This document shows, one piece after another, positions 1-5,661 of a stretch of DNA of 5,661 nt. Position 1 is the first letter of the stretch, and every line of letters starts with the position of its first letter. Below the pieces are notes generated by a model, which ran no database searches, was not told the DNA's origin, and worked only from the letters and a program-made list of their open reading frames with translations. A program made the translations under genes and the position numbers. Source of the DNA: Flavobacteriaceae bacterium (GTDB lineage Bacteria; Bacteroidota; Bacteroidia; Flavobacteriales; Flavobacteriaceae); contig JAAZVG010000103.1 of the NCBI GenBank assembly GCA_018623655.1, positions 1 to 5,661 of the forward strand, given 5' to 3'.

Positions 1-799
1 CACGCATTACCGTAGTTCCTACAGAAATCACTCTACGCTTTTCTTTTTTTGCATTATTAACTCGATCAACAGCTTCTTGACCAATCACAACTTCTTCGCT
101 ATCCATCTTGTGTTTAGATAGATCTTCAACTTCAACAGGGTTAAACGTCCCCAGTCCAATATGCAGGGTCAATTCAGCAAAATCGATACCCTTAATCTCG
201 AGTCTCTTTAAAAGATGTTTCGAAAAGTGTAAGCCTGCAGTTGGGGCAGCAACTGCTCCCTCATATTTTGCATAAATCGTTTGATAACGCTCTTCATCTT
301 CAGGCTCTACCGCACGACGAATGTATTTCGGAAGTGGAGTCTCTCCAAGCTCGCGAAGTTTTTTTCTAAACTCGGTATAAGAACCATCGTATAAAAATCT
401 TAGGGTCCTTCCACGAGAGGTAGTATTATCAATTACCTCTGCCACGAGTGAATCATCCTCGCCAAAATAAAGTTTGTTTCCGATACGAATCTTACGGGCT
501 GGGTCTACTAAAACATCCCAAAGGCGCTGCTCCTGATTCAATTCTCTCAATAAAAATACCTCGATTCTAGCCCCCGTCTTTTCCTTATTTCCGAATAGAC
601 GAGCAGGGAATACTTTCGTATTGTTTAGCACCATCACATCGCCCTCATCGAAATAATCAATGAGGTCTTTAAACATTTTATGCTCGATCTTTCCAGAATC
701 GCGATGCACCACCATTAGACGAGATTCATCACGATGTTCTGCCGGATATTCGGCTAATAGGTCTTTTGGAAGATCAAAATCGAAGTTGGATAATTTCAT
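1..799 (-). CDS. queA: S-adenosylmethionine:tRNA ribosyltransferase-isomerase QueA (C-terminus cut by window edge)
   Basis: QueA transfers and isomerises the ribosyl part of S-adenosylmethionine onto preQ1 at the wobble base of GUN-anticodon tRNAs (Tyr, His, Asn, Asp), giving epoxyqueuosine; it acts in the cytoplasm. The reading frame is open from an ATG at 799 to the left edge, giving 266 residues of a family usually near 350, so about 80 C-terminal residues are missing. Family blocks seen are the N-terminal DLPKDLLAEYP and SRLMV (residues 9-30), LNNTKVFPARL (58-68), TPLPKYIRR (154-162), YEGAVAAPTAGLHF (179-192), TLHIGLGTFNPV (211-222) and GTTVMR at the cut end. The ATG is preferred because the protein then begins MKLSNFDFDLP, as in homologues. 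No clear Shine-Dalgarno sequence precedes it. It lies 74 bases after aroA, a larger gap than any upstream, and may have its own promoter. Identity is secure from conserved blocks. Confidence 0.96.
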   Translation of the reverse strand, partial: MKLSNFDFDLPKDLLAEYPAEHRDESRLMVVHRDSGKIEHKMFKDLIDYFDEGDVMVLNNTKVFPARLFGNKEKTGARIEVFLLRELNQEQRLWDVLVDPARKIRIGNKLYFGEDDSLVAEVIDNTTSRGRTLRFLYDGSYTEFRKKLRELGETPLPKYIRRAVEPEDEERYQTIYAKYEGAVAAPTAGLHFSKHLLKRLEIKGIDFAELTLHIGLGTFNPVEVEDLSKHKMDSEEVVIGQEAVDRVNNAKKEKRRVISVGTTVMR

Positions 800-873
800 T
801 GCTTGTAACTTAAGGGCCGCTAAGATACAATCCTGAAAAGGGCAAAGTCAAGAAAAAGCCGAATTATCTATGC
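800..873 (-). other. Intergenic gap between aroA and queA
   Basis: This 74-base gap is the only non-coding stretch longer than 9 bases in the window. On the minus strand it is T-rich just after the aroA stop, then contains a promoter-like pair of elements, then an AT-rich leader into the queA ATG. I see no GC-rich hairpin followed by a T-run, so there is no convincing intrinsic terminator for the upstream operon. Read-through into queA is therefore possible. Confidence 0.8.
820..851 (-). promoter_or_regulatory. Candidate promoter for queA
   Basis: On the minus strand, TTGAC (847-851) is followed after 19 bases by TATCTTAG (820-827). The second element matches the Bacteroidota -7 consensus TAnnTTTG at all but one defined position, and the TTG lies near the distance expected for the -33 element. 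The same bases also read as a sigma70-like TTGACT, 18-base spacer, TATCTT. Transcription would start near 813, leaving a leader of about 14 bases before the queA ATG. This is inferred from sequence match and position only. Confidence 0.45.
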
Positions 874-2097
874 TTAGAAAATTTGATATCCGATCGACAA
901 AAGGTCTTTCCAAAAATCTGGGTAAGATTTTTCAACTACAAAAGACTCCTCGATCGTTAAGGGTACCCGCATTGCCAATGGAGCGAAAGCCATTGCCATT
1001 CGATGATCATTATAAGTGGCAATAGTTGCCGATTTTAAATGAGCTTCCTGACCAAAAATACGTAGTGATTCTGTATCAATATTAGCAGCGACACCCACCT
1101 TTTCTAATTCACATTTCATAGCAGCCAGACGATCGGTTTCCTTAATTGGTAAGGTGTGAAGGCCTGTCAAATAGCAATCCAATTGAAGACCCGAAGCAGT
1201 TACAGCAATTGTTTGTGCAATATCCGGTGCATCTTTTAAATTATAGGCAAGCGAGCTACTCACAGGACCTGAAATTTTCTCAAGAATAACCTGTCCGTTA
1301 TCAAAGCGAGTACTCACACCAAAGTCTCGATATATCAGTGCTAAAACTCGATCTCCCTGAAGTGAATCTTCTCGCAAAGTTGATAGTGTAGCCTTTGTAC
1401 CCACTTTCGAAAGTGCAACGATTGAATAATAATAGCTAGCTGCACTCCAATCTGATTCGACTGCCAACGATATGGCATCAATCTCAGATTTAGGCGATAT
1501 ACAAATTTGTTGACCTTCAAGCTTAGCCGAAATACCAATGCGCTCTAGAAGTTGTAAGGTCATATTCAGATATGGTAGTGAAGTAATAGCTCCGATTAAT
1601 TCAATCTTTAAACCATGAGGAAGCTTAGCACCAATAAGGCACAATGCAGACAAATATTGACTACTAACATTCGCCGCAATACTTACAGAAGATAAGGGTA
1701 AAACGCCTCCTTTAATCTTCAATGGTGGGTACCCCTCTTCTCCGTCATATTCAATATTTGCCCCAAGGGCTCTTAAGGCGTCAACTAAAAGTGCAATGGG
1801 CCTTTGCTTCATTCGATCACTGCCCGTTAGTAAAACCTCCGCGTTCTCGACAACCGAAAAATAAGCAGTAAGAAAACGCATCGCAGTCCCTGCATGATGA
1901 ATATCAATAACACCGGACTTCAATTGCAAAGCCTTTTTCATCACACTCACATCATGTGCATTAGAATCATTCAGCAAAGTGAGATTAGGATAAAGTGCAG
2001 CGAGTAACAATAATCGATTCGTCTCACTTTTCGAGCCCGTTAATTCAACAGAAAAGGTAGTACTCAGTGAAGAACCATTAATTTTTATGGTACTCAT
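874..2097 (-). CDS. aroA: 3-phosphoshikimate 1-carboxyvinyltransferase (EPSP synthase)
   Basis: AroA joins shikimate-3-phosphate and phosphoenolpyruvate to make EPSP, the sixth step of the shikimate pathway, in the cytoplasm. At 407 residues it is slightly shorter than the E. coli enzyme (427), as expected for Bacteroidota. Motifs in order are GSKSETNR (21-28, with the Lys, Ser and Arg that bind substrate), HAGTAMRF (68-75), DRMKQRPI (94-101), SSQYLSAL (145-152), DAPDIAQT (289-296, Asp292 aligning with catalytic Asp313 of E. coli), KETDRL (319-324), NDHRMAM (363-369) and Lys390 in KSYPDFW. The Gly matching E. coli Gly96 is kept (Gly70), while the positions of Asn94 and Pro101 hold His68 and Phe75. 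The ATG overlaps the stop of the MazG-like gene in TAATG, so translation is probably coupled. It is the last gene of the tight cluster. Confidence 0.97.
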   Translation of the reverse strand: MSTIKINGSSLSTTFSVELTGSKSETNRLLLLAALYPNLTLLNDSNAHDVSVMKKALQLKSGVIDIHHAGTAMRFLTAYFSVVENAEVLLTGSDRMKQRPIALLVDALRALGANIEYDGEEGYPPLKIKGGVLPLSSVSIAANVSSQYLSALCLIGAKLPHGLKIELIGAITSLPYLNMTLQLLERIGISAKLEGQQICISPKSEIDAISLAVESDWSAASYYYSIVALSKVGTKATLSTLREDSLQGDRVLALIYRDFGVSTRFDNGQVILEKISGPVSSSLAYNLKDAPDIAQTIAVTASGLQLDCYLTGLHTLPIKETDRLAAMKCELEKVGVAANIDTESLRIFGQEAHLKSATIATYNDHRMAMAFAPLAMRVPLTIEESFVVEKSYPDFWKDLLSIGYQIF

Positions 2098-2099
2098 TA
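2095..2099 (-). other. TAATG stop/start overlap, MazG-like gene into aroA
   Basis: On the minus strand the TAA stop of the MazG-like gene (2097-2099) and the ATG of aroA (2095-2097) share one base. No Shine-Dalgarno-like sequence is seen before this ATG, so re-initiation by terminating ribosomes is the likely route to aroA translation. The overlap is seen directly; the coupling is inferred. Confidence 0.8.
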
Positions 2100-2423
2100 T
2101 TTCAGTTTAGGATTATTTTTGTGACGCTGCTGGTCACGCTCAGTCTTTAAGGCTAACTTTCGATTAAAGACTTCTTGCAAATCAATGCCCGTTTGATTGG
2201 CCAAGCATAGTACCACAAATACGACATCAGCCAACTCCTCGCCTAAATCTTTTTGCTTATCTGATTCCTTCTCACTTTGTTCGCCGTATCGACGAGCAAT
2301 AATACGTGCAACCTCTCCAACTTCTTCTGTAAGTTGCGCCATATTCGTGAGTTCATTGAAATAACGTACACCGTGATTTTTAATCCACTGATCAACTGCT
2401 AATTGAGAATCTTTTAAATCCAT
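2097..2423 (-). CDS. MazG-like nucleotide pyrophosphohydrolase
   Basis: This 108-residue protein belongs to the all-alpha NTP pyrophosphohydrolase (MazG-like) superfamily, whose members hydrolyse (d)NTPs to the monophosphate and pyrophosphate using Mg2+. The metal-binding pattern EExxE...ExxD is present: Glu33, Glu34 and Glu37 in LTEEVGEVARIIARR, then Glu63 and Asp66 in DLGEELADVVFVVLCLA. A single domain of about 100 residues fits the short, dimer-forming MazG-like proteins and not the two-domain MazG of E. coli. The C-terminal tail is rich in Lys, Arg, Gln and Asn. Its ATG shares a base with the dtd stop, and its stop shares a base with the aroA start. A weak AAGGA lies 3 bases before the ATG. 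The natural substrate cannot be read from sequence; a house-cleaning role against non-canonical nucleotides is inferred from the family. Confidence 0.9.
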   Translation of the reverse strand: MDLKDSQLAVDQWIKNHGVRYFNELTNMAQLTEEVGEVARIIARRYGEQSEKESDKQKDLGEELADVVFVVLCLANQTGIDLQEVFNRKLALKTERDQQRHKNNPKLK

Positions 2424-2425
2424 TA
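2421..2425 (-). other. TAATG stop/start overlap, dtd into MazG-like gene
   Basis: The TAA stop of dtd (2423-2425) and the ATG of the MazG-like gene (2421-2423) share one base on the minus strand. AAGGA, 3 bases ahead of the ATG and inside the last dtd codons, is the only Shine-Dalgarno-like sequence noticed at any start in the window. Coupled translation is inferred. Confidence 0.8.
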
Positions 2426-2875
2426 TTCCTTGTTTTTTGTGTCAATAATTAAGGTTACTGGGCCATCATTACAAAGTTCAACTTTCATATCTGCACCAAA
2501 AACACCTGTTTTTACGGGCTTTTCAATAAGTTGTTGGAGCTCATTTACAAAGGCTAAATAATCTTTTTCTCCCTTATCGGGTCTCGCTGCACGAATAAAA
2601 GAAGGGCGATTTCCTTTTTTCGTTCCTCCAAAAAGGGTAAACTGTGATACCACTAATACTTCTCCCTCTACATCCTGAATACTTAAATTCATTTTTTCTT
2701 CTGAATCACTAAAGATTCGCAAACCCGCAATTTTATGAACAAGCCACATTAAATCTTCTTGTGTATCTGCAGTATCTACTCCTAAAAGCACCAACAACCC
2801 TTTATCAATTTGCGAAACCACTTCTCGATCAACAGAGACAGAGGCATTTAAAACACGTTGAATTACTGCTCTCAT
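2423..2875 (-). CDS. dtd: D-aminoacyl-tRNA deacylase (DTD)
   Basis: Dtd frees tRNAs wrongly charged with D-amino acids (classically D-Tyr-tRNA) and also glycine mischarged on tRNA-Ala, recycling the tRNA in the cytoplasm. The protein is 150 residues, close to the usual 145-150. It begins MRAVIQRV, the family's typical N-terminus. The two signature motifs are present: SQFTL (77-81), followed by TKKGNRPSF (85-93), and NDGPVT (136-141), whose Gly138-Pro139 form the Gly-cisPro pair that excludes L-aminoacyl groups in known structures. The ATG overlaps the rsgA stop by four bases (ATGA), and the stop overlaps the next start. No Shine-Dalgarno sequence is evident, so translation likely depends on rsgA. 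Identity is secure. Confidence 0.96.
   Translation of the reverse strand: MRAVIQRVLNASVSVDREVVSQIDKGLLVLLGVDTADTQEDLMWLVHKIAGLRIFSDSEEKMNLSIQDVEGEVLVVSQFTLFGGTKKGNRPSFIRAARPDKGEKDYLAFVNELQQLIEKPVKTGVFGADMKVELCNDGPVTLIIDTKNKE
2872..2875 (-). other. ATGA stop/start overlap, rsgA into dtd
   Basis: The TGA stop of rsgA (2872-2874) lies inside the ATG start region of dtd (2873-2875), forming the classic four-base ATGA overlap on the minus strand. The overlap is seen directly; translational coupling is inferred. Confidence 0.85.
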
Positions 2876-3810
2876 TCTGCAAACAAGTCTTGGCGATATG
2901 GACCCTCTTCTTCTAAAACCATAGAAAGATAGCTTTGGTAACGACTATTGGCTATTCTTCCTTCCTCAATTTTCCTTTTAACAGCGCATCCTGGCTCGGA
3001 TAAGTGTTGACAGTTATTAAACTTACAATTCTCCGAAGCTCTAAAAAACTCTTTAAAGTATCGTGCAATCTCTTCTTTTTCGATATCCGCAATCCCAAAA
3101 CCTCTTATCCCAGGGCTATCAATAATTCTTCCACCGAAAGAAAGATCAAACATCTCAGCAAAAGTTGTGGTGTGTTGGCCTTGACCATGTTGCTCAGAAA
3201 TCTCACCGATTTTAAGGCTTAACTCAGGTGCAACAGTATTGATTAGAGTTGATTTACCCACTCCTGAATGACCTGAAAAGATGCAGGTGTTATCCTTCAT
3301 AAGACATTTCAAATCATCAATTCCTTGACCAGTCTTTGAACTGCACAAGACCGTTTTGTAGCCAATGGCTGAGTACAATTGCTCCTGCTCTTTAACAACC
3401 CCTAATTCCTTTTCAGTGTATTGGTCTATTTTATTAAAAAGAAGAACCGTTTCTATACCAAAGGCAGCGGCACTGACTAAAAATCGATCGATAAAAGTAG
3501 TGAAGGTCTCTGGGTTTTTGAATGTAATTACAAGAAAAACGCTGTCAATATTCGCTCCAATAATATGCAGTTGCTTCGAAAGATTAACTGACTTTCGAAC
3601 AAGATAATTATCACGTTCATCAATAGAGTGAATGACACCTACATCTTCATCATCGAGATCAAAACTAACTCGATCGCCTACGGCAACTGGACTGGTAGAT
3701 CGTATTCCACTAAGACGAAGTTTACCTTTAATTCTACACTGATAAAGATTGCCCTCTTCAGATTTCACCTGATACCAGCTACCTGTAGATTTGTAAACTA
3801 AGCCTTTCAC
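2872..3810 (-). CDS. rsgA: Ribosome small subunit-dependent GTPase RsgA (GTG start)
   Basis: RsgA (YjeQ/YloQ) is a GTPase that binds the 30S subunit and aids its late maturation. The 312-residue protein shows the circularly permuted GTPase order that defines the family: NKID (G4, 126-129), SSK (G5, 157-159), GHSGVGKST (P-loop, 180-188), HTTT (G2, 213-216) and DSPG (G3, 231-234). An N-terminal OB-fold (about residues 1-65) precedes it, and a C-terminal zinc motif follows (Cys262, Cys267, His269, Cys275). The start is GTG at 3810, chosen because the protein then begins MKGLVYKSTGSWYQV, matching family N-termini. It begins 7 bases after the DAHP synthase stop, without a clear Shine-Dalgarno sequence, and its end overlaps dtd in ATGA. 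All motifs are intact. Confidence 0.97.
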   Translation of the reverse strand: MKGLVYKSTGSWYQVKSEEGNLYQCRIKGKLRLSGIRSTSPVAVGDRVSFDLDDEDVGVIHSIDERDNYLVRKSVNLSKQLHIIGANIDSVFLVITFKNPETFTTFIDRFLVSAAAFGIETVLLFNKIDQYTEKELGVVKEQEQLYSAIGYKTVLCSSKTGQGIDDLKCLMKDNTCIFSGHSGVGKSTLINTVAPELSLKIGEISEQHGQGQHTTTFAEMFDLSFGGRIIDSPGIRGFGIADIEKEEIARYFKEFFRASENCKFNNCQHLSEPGCAVKRKIEEGRIANSRYQSYLSMVLEEEGPYRQDLFAE

Positions 3811-3817
3811 TTATTGA

Positions 3818-4900
3818 TTAGGAGTTAATAACCTGCTCTTGGTGACGGATAGATTCTGTATGAATACTTTTAAAAAGTTTTAATACAAACTCTTCGCTGA
3901 GACCACGCTGCTCTCCTTCTAGGATCATCTTACCCAAGATTTCATTCCAACGGTTTGACTGCAGTACTGCAACGTTTTTCTCCTTTTTTAAAATACCAAT
4001 CTCCTCGGCCACCTTCATGCGCTCTCCTAGGGTATCAAGTACAGTACCGTCAAGAACATCAATTTGCGCTCTGAGTTGTCCTAATGCATTGTGAAACTCG
4101 GTTTCATTGTCACCCGTTTTACGCACCCTTAGATCTTTAAAAATCTCTAAAAGACGATCGGGAGTAACCTGCTGCGCAGCATCTGACCATGCATTATCCG
4201 GATCACAGTGTGTCTCTATCATCAAGCCATCAAAGTTGAGATCAAGAGCATTTTGTGAAACATCGAAAATTAAATCTCTACGACCAGCGATATGGCTAGG
4301 ATCATTGATGATAGGAACATCTGGGAATTTGGTCTGAAAATCAATAGCAATTTGCCACTCAGGAAGGTTGCGGTATTTTGTTTTCTTATAAGTTGAAAAT
4401 CCGCGGTGAATCACCCCAAGATTTTTAATGTCTGCTGTATGTAATCGTTCCATTGCACCTATCCAAAGCGCTAAGTCTGGGTTCACTGGATTTTTAACCA
4501 GAACGATTTTATCAGTTCCCTTAAGTGCATCTGCGATTTCTTGAACAATAAATGGACTAACGGTAGAACGAGCTCCGATCCATAAAAGGTCGACATCATA
4601 TTCTAATGCTAGTTCTACATGAGCGCGATTAGCTACCTCGGTTGCTGTTTTAAGACCAGTTTCTTCTTTAACACGTTGAAGCCATTTTAGTCCAATGGCA
4701 CCAACACCCTCAAAACTTCCAGGACGCGTACGGGGCTTCCAGATGCCTGCACGATAATAATTTACATCAGTATTTTTAAGTTGATGAGCAATGTCAAGAA
4801 CTTGTGTTTCAGTTTCAGCACTGCAGGGACCTGCGATTACAAGCGGATGATCTAACTTCATATCATCTAGCCAAGTGCGTAAAGCTTTCGAATTTTCCAT
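3818..4900 (-). CDS. Bifunctional 3-deoxy-7-phosphoheptulonate synthase / chorismate mutase (AroQ type II)
   Basis: The N-terminal domain condenses phosphoenolpyruvate and erythrose-4-phosphate into DAHP, the entry to the shikimate pathway; the C-terminal domain turns chorismate into prephenate. The protein has 360 residues. DAHP synthase motifs (type I beta) are GPCSAET (24-30), KPRTRPGSFEG (55-65), GARS (109-112), KNP (136-138), HRGF (165-168), DPSHIAGRR (200-208) and ETHCDPDNAWSDAAQ (229-243). The AroQ domain spans about 270-358; Arg277, Arg294, Lys305, Arg317, Ser350 and Gln354 align with Arg11, Arg28, Lys39, Arg51, Ser84 and Gln88 of the E. coli mutase, so both active sites look intact. 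Bacteroidota enzymes of this architecture (for example from Prevotella nigrescens) are known to be regulated through the mutase domain by prephenate. The gene lies 9 bases after tyrA, whose product uses prephenate. The ATG has an AT-rich leader without a Shine-Dalgarno sequence. Confidence 0.96.
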   Translation of the reverse strand: MENSKALRTWLDDMKLDHPLVIAGPCSAETETQVLDIAHQLKNTDVNYYRAGIWKPRTRPGSFEGVGAIGLKWLQRVKEETGLKTATEVANRAHVELALEYDVDLLWIGARSTVSPFIVQEIADALKGTDKIVLVKNPVNPDLALWIGAMERLHTADIKNLGVIHRGFSTYKKTKYRNLPEWQIAIDFQTKFPDVPIINDPSHIAGRRDLIFDVSQNALDLNFDGLMIETHCDPDNAWSDAAQQVTPDRLLEIFKDLRVRKTGDNETEFHNALGQLRAQIDVLDGTVLDTLGERMKVAEEIGILKKEKNVAVLQSNRWNEILGKMILEGEQRGLSEEFVLKLFKSIHTESIRHQEQVINS

Positions 4901-4909
4901 GATTGTGAT

Positions 4910-5661
4910 TTAAGGGGTTAAAGGTAATGGGTTTAATATTTTTTCTATAGCATTTATTCGCTTCATTTCAGAGATAAGTGCATCTAGGTCTTCGTTATCA
5001 ATTAGCGTTTTGAATTTTTGGAGGTTCGAGATATAAGCCTCCAGAGTGTGACTAAGGTGTTCCCTATTCTGTAAGAAGATCGGACCCCACATTTCTGGTG
5101 AACTTTTTGCCAAACGAACCGTTGATGCAAAACCACTTCCGGCTAAATCGAAAATATTTCGGTCGTCCACCTCTTTATCCATAACCGTCTTTCCTAACAT
5201 GAAAGAACTTACGTGAGATAAGTGCGATACAAAGGCCACGTGTTTATCATGTGATTCTGGATCCATATAACGCAAACGCATTCCAATCTTCTGAAAGGCA
5301 GTTAATATATTTTCTTGAAGACGGATCGCTGTTTTTTCTATCTCACAGAGAATCATCAACTTTCCATCAAACAAATCAGGCTTAGCAGCAGTAGGCCCTG
5401 AAAATTCGGTCCCGGCAATAGGGTGAGCGGCTAGAAAATGTGATCGATTCGGATGTTCGTTAATTGACTTACAGAGTGCGGATTTTGTTGAACCCGCATC
5501 CATAACGAGCGTGTGCTCATCAACCTTATCAAGTAAAGAACATATGACCTCTGATGCTGCTCCCACAGGAATACTTACAAAAACTAAATCTGACTGTGCA
5601 GCTGCATCTAAATCAACAGCTTTATCAATTAAACCTGAACGAAGCGCCTCCTCTAGGTGAG
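4910..5661 (-). CDS. tyrA: Prephenate dehydrogenase (N-terminus cut by window edge)
   Basis: TyrA oxidatively decarboxylates prephenate to 4-hydroxyphenylpyruvate with NAD(P)+, the committed step to tyrosine. The open frame runs from the right edge to a TAA at 4910-4912, giving 249 whole codons; roughly 30-40 N-terminal residues, including the GxGxxG dinucleotide motif, lie outside. Fragment residue 1 is the codon ending at 5659. Seen are the end of the Rossmann fold (DLVFVSIPVGAASEV, 24-38), DAGSTKS (54-60), the catalytic-region HPIAGTEFSG (79-88), SHLSHVSSF (145-153), DLAGSGF (171-177) and SPEMW (187-191). The chain stops soon after the helical domain, with no ACT domain, so direct tyrosine feedback through ACT is not expected. 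A GTG at 5566 is internal, since clear homology continues upstream of it. It is the first visible gene of the cluster. Confidence 0.95.
   Translation of the reverse strand, partial: HLEEALRSGLIDKAVDLDAAAQSDLVFVSIPVGAASEVICSLLDKVDEHTLVMDAGSTKSALCKSINEHPNRSHFLAAHPIAGTEFSGPTAAKPDLFDGKLMILCEIEKTAIRLQENILTAFQKIGMRLRYMDPESHDKHVAFVSHLSHVSSFMLGKTVMDKEVDDRNIFDLAGSGFASTVRLAKSSPEMWGPIFLQNREHLSHTLEAYISNLQKFKTLIDNEDLDALISEMKRINAIEKILNPLPLTP

Noticed and set aside
800..873. Intrinsic terminator after aroA
   Set aside because: The T-run just after the stop has no GC-rich inverted repeat before it; only the short palindrome CTTAAG (809-814) is present, near the queA start.
1341..1538. Minus-strand 65-codon open frame inside aroA
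   Set aside because: It lies wholly within well-conserved aroA in another frame, and its translation shows no recognisable domain.
3004..3607. Two plus-strand open frames (3004-3222 and 3365-3607) opposite rsgA
   Set aside because: They are antisense to conserved GTPase motifs and their translations look like out-of-frame reading, with no family features.
4107..4337. Plus-strand open frame opposite the DAHP synthase gene
   Set aside because: It is antisense to conserved DAHP synthase coding sequence, with no motif or plausible start context of its own.
5564..5566. GTG at 5566 as the start of the prephenate dehydrogenase
   Set aside because: The frame stays open to the right edge, and the upstream residues (HLEEALRSGLI...DLVFVSIP) are typical of the TyrA Rossmann domain, so the codon is an internal Val.
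1..5661. CRISPR array, mobile element, RNA gene or undescribed system
   Set aside because: Apart from 74, 9 and 7 bases between genes, the whole window is covered by recognisable core-metabolism and housekeeping genes with intact motifs. No direct repeats, terminal inverted repeats or transposase fragments were seen.

Overview
The window is a densely packed run of bacterial chromosomal genes, all on the minus strand, so the biology reads from right to left. Protein signatures point to Bacteroidota, probably a Flavobacteriales-like lineage. The main signs are a DAHP synthase fused at its C-terminus to an AroQ chorismate mutase, an AroA of the HHAGTAMRF type, start sites with little or no Shine-Dalgarno sequence, and the gene order tyrA - aroG/CM - rsgA - dtd - mazG-like - aroA - queA, which I recall from that group. 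The order-level placement is inference; the phylum is fairly secure. G+C is moderate to low, roughly 40% by eye.

Layout, in transcription order: (1) tyrA, prephenate dehydrogenase, 4910-5661, N-terminus beyond the right edge; (2) DAHP synthase/chorismate mutase fusion, 3818-4900; (3) rsgA, ribosome-assembly GTPase, 2872-3810, GTG start; (4) dtd, D-aminoacyl-tRNA deacylase, 2423-2875; (5) a MazG-like nucleotide pyrophosphohydrolase, 2097-2423; (6) aroA, EPSP synthase, 874-2097; (7) a 74-base gap with a candidate promoter; (8) queA, queuosine biosynthesis, 1-799, C-terminus beyond the left edge. Genes 1 to 6 are separated by at most 9 bases. Three junctions overlap (ATGA, TAATG, TAATG), which strongly suggests one polycistronic, translationally coupled transcript. 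The only sizeable non-coding stretch is 800-873.

Together the operon carries the entry step of the shikimate pathway (DAHP synthase), the EPSP step (AroA), the chorismate branch to prephenate (chorismate mutase domain) and the step towards tyrosine (TyrA). Three housekeeping or quality-control genes lie between them: ribosome maturation (RsgA), removal of D-amino acids from tRNA (Dtd) and nucleotide clean-up (MazG-like). All catalytic motifs I could check are intact.

I found no mobile element, CRISPR array, RNA gene, tandem repeat or sign of a new defence or biosynthetic system. This is an ordinary core-genome region. The observations below concern gene organisation, a candidate promoter, natural active-site variation in AroA, and an excess of the palindrome CGATCG.
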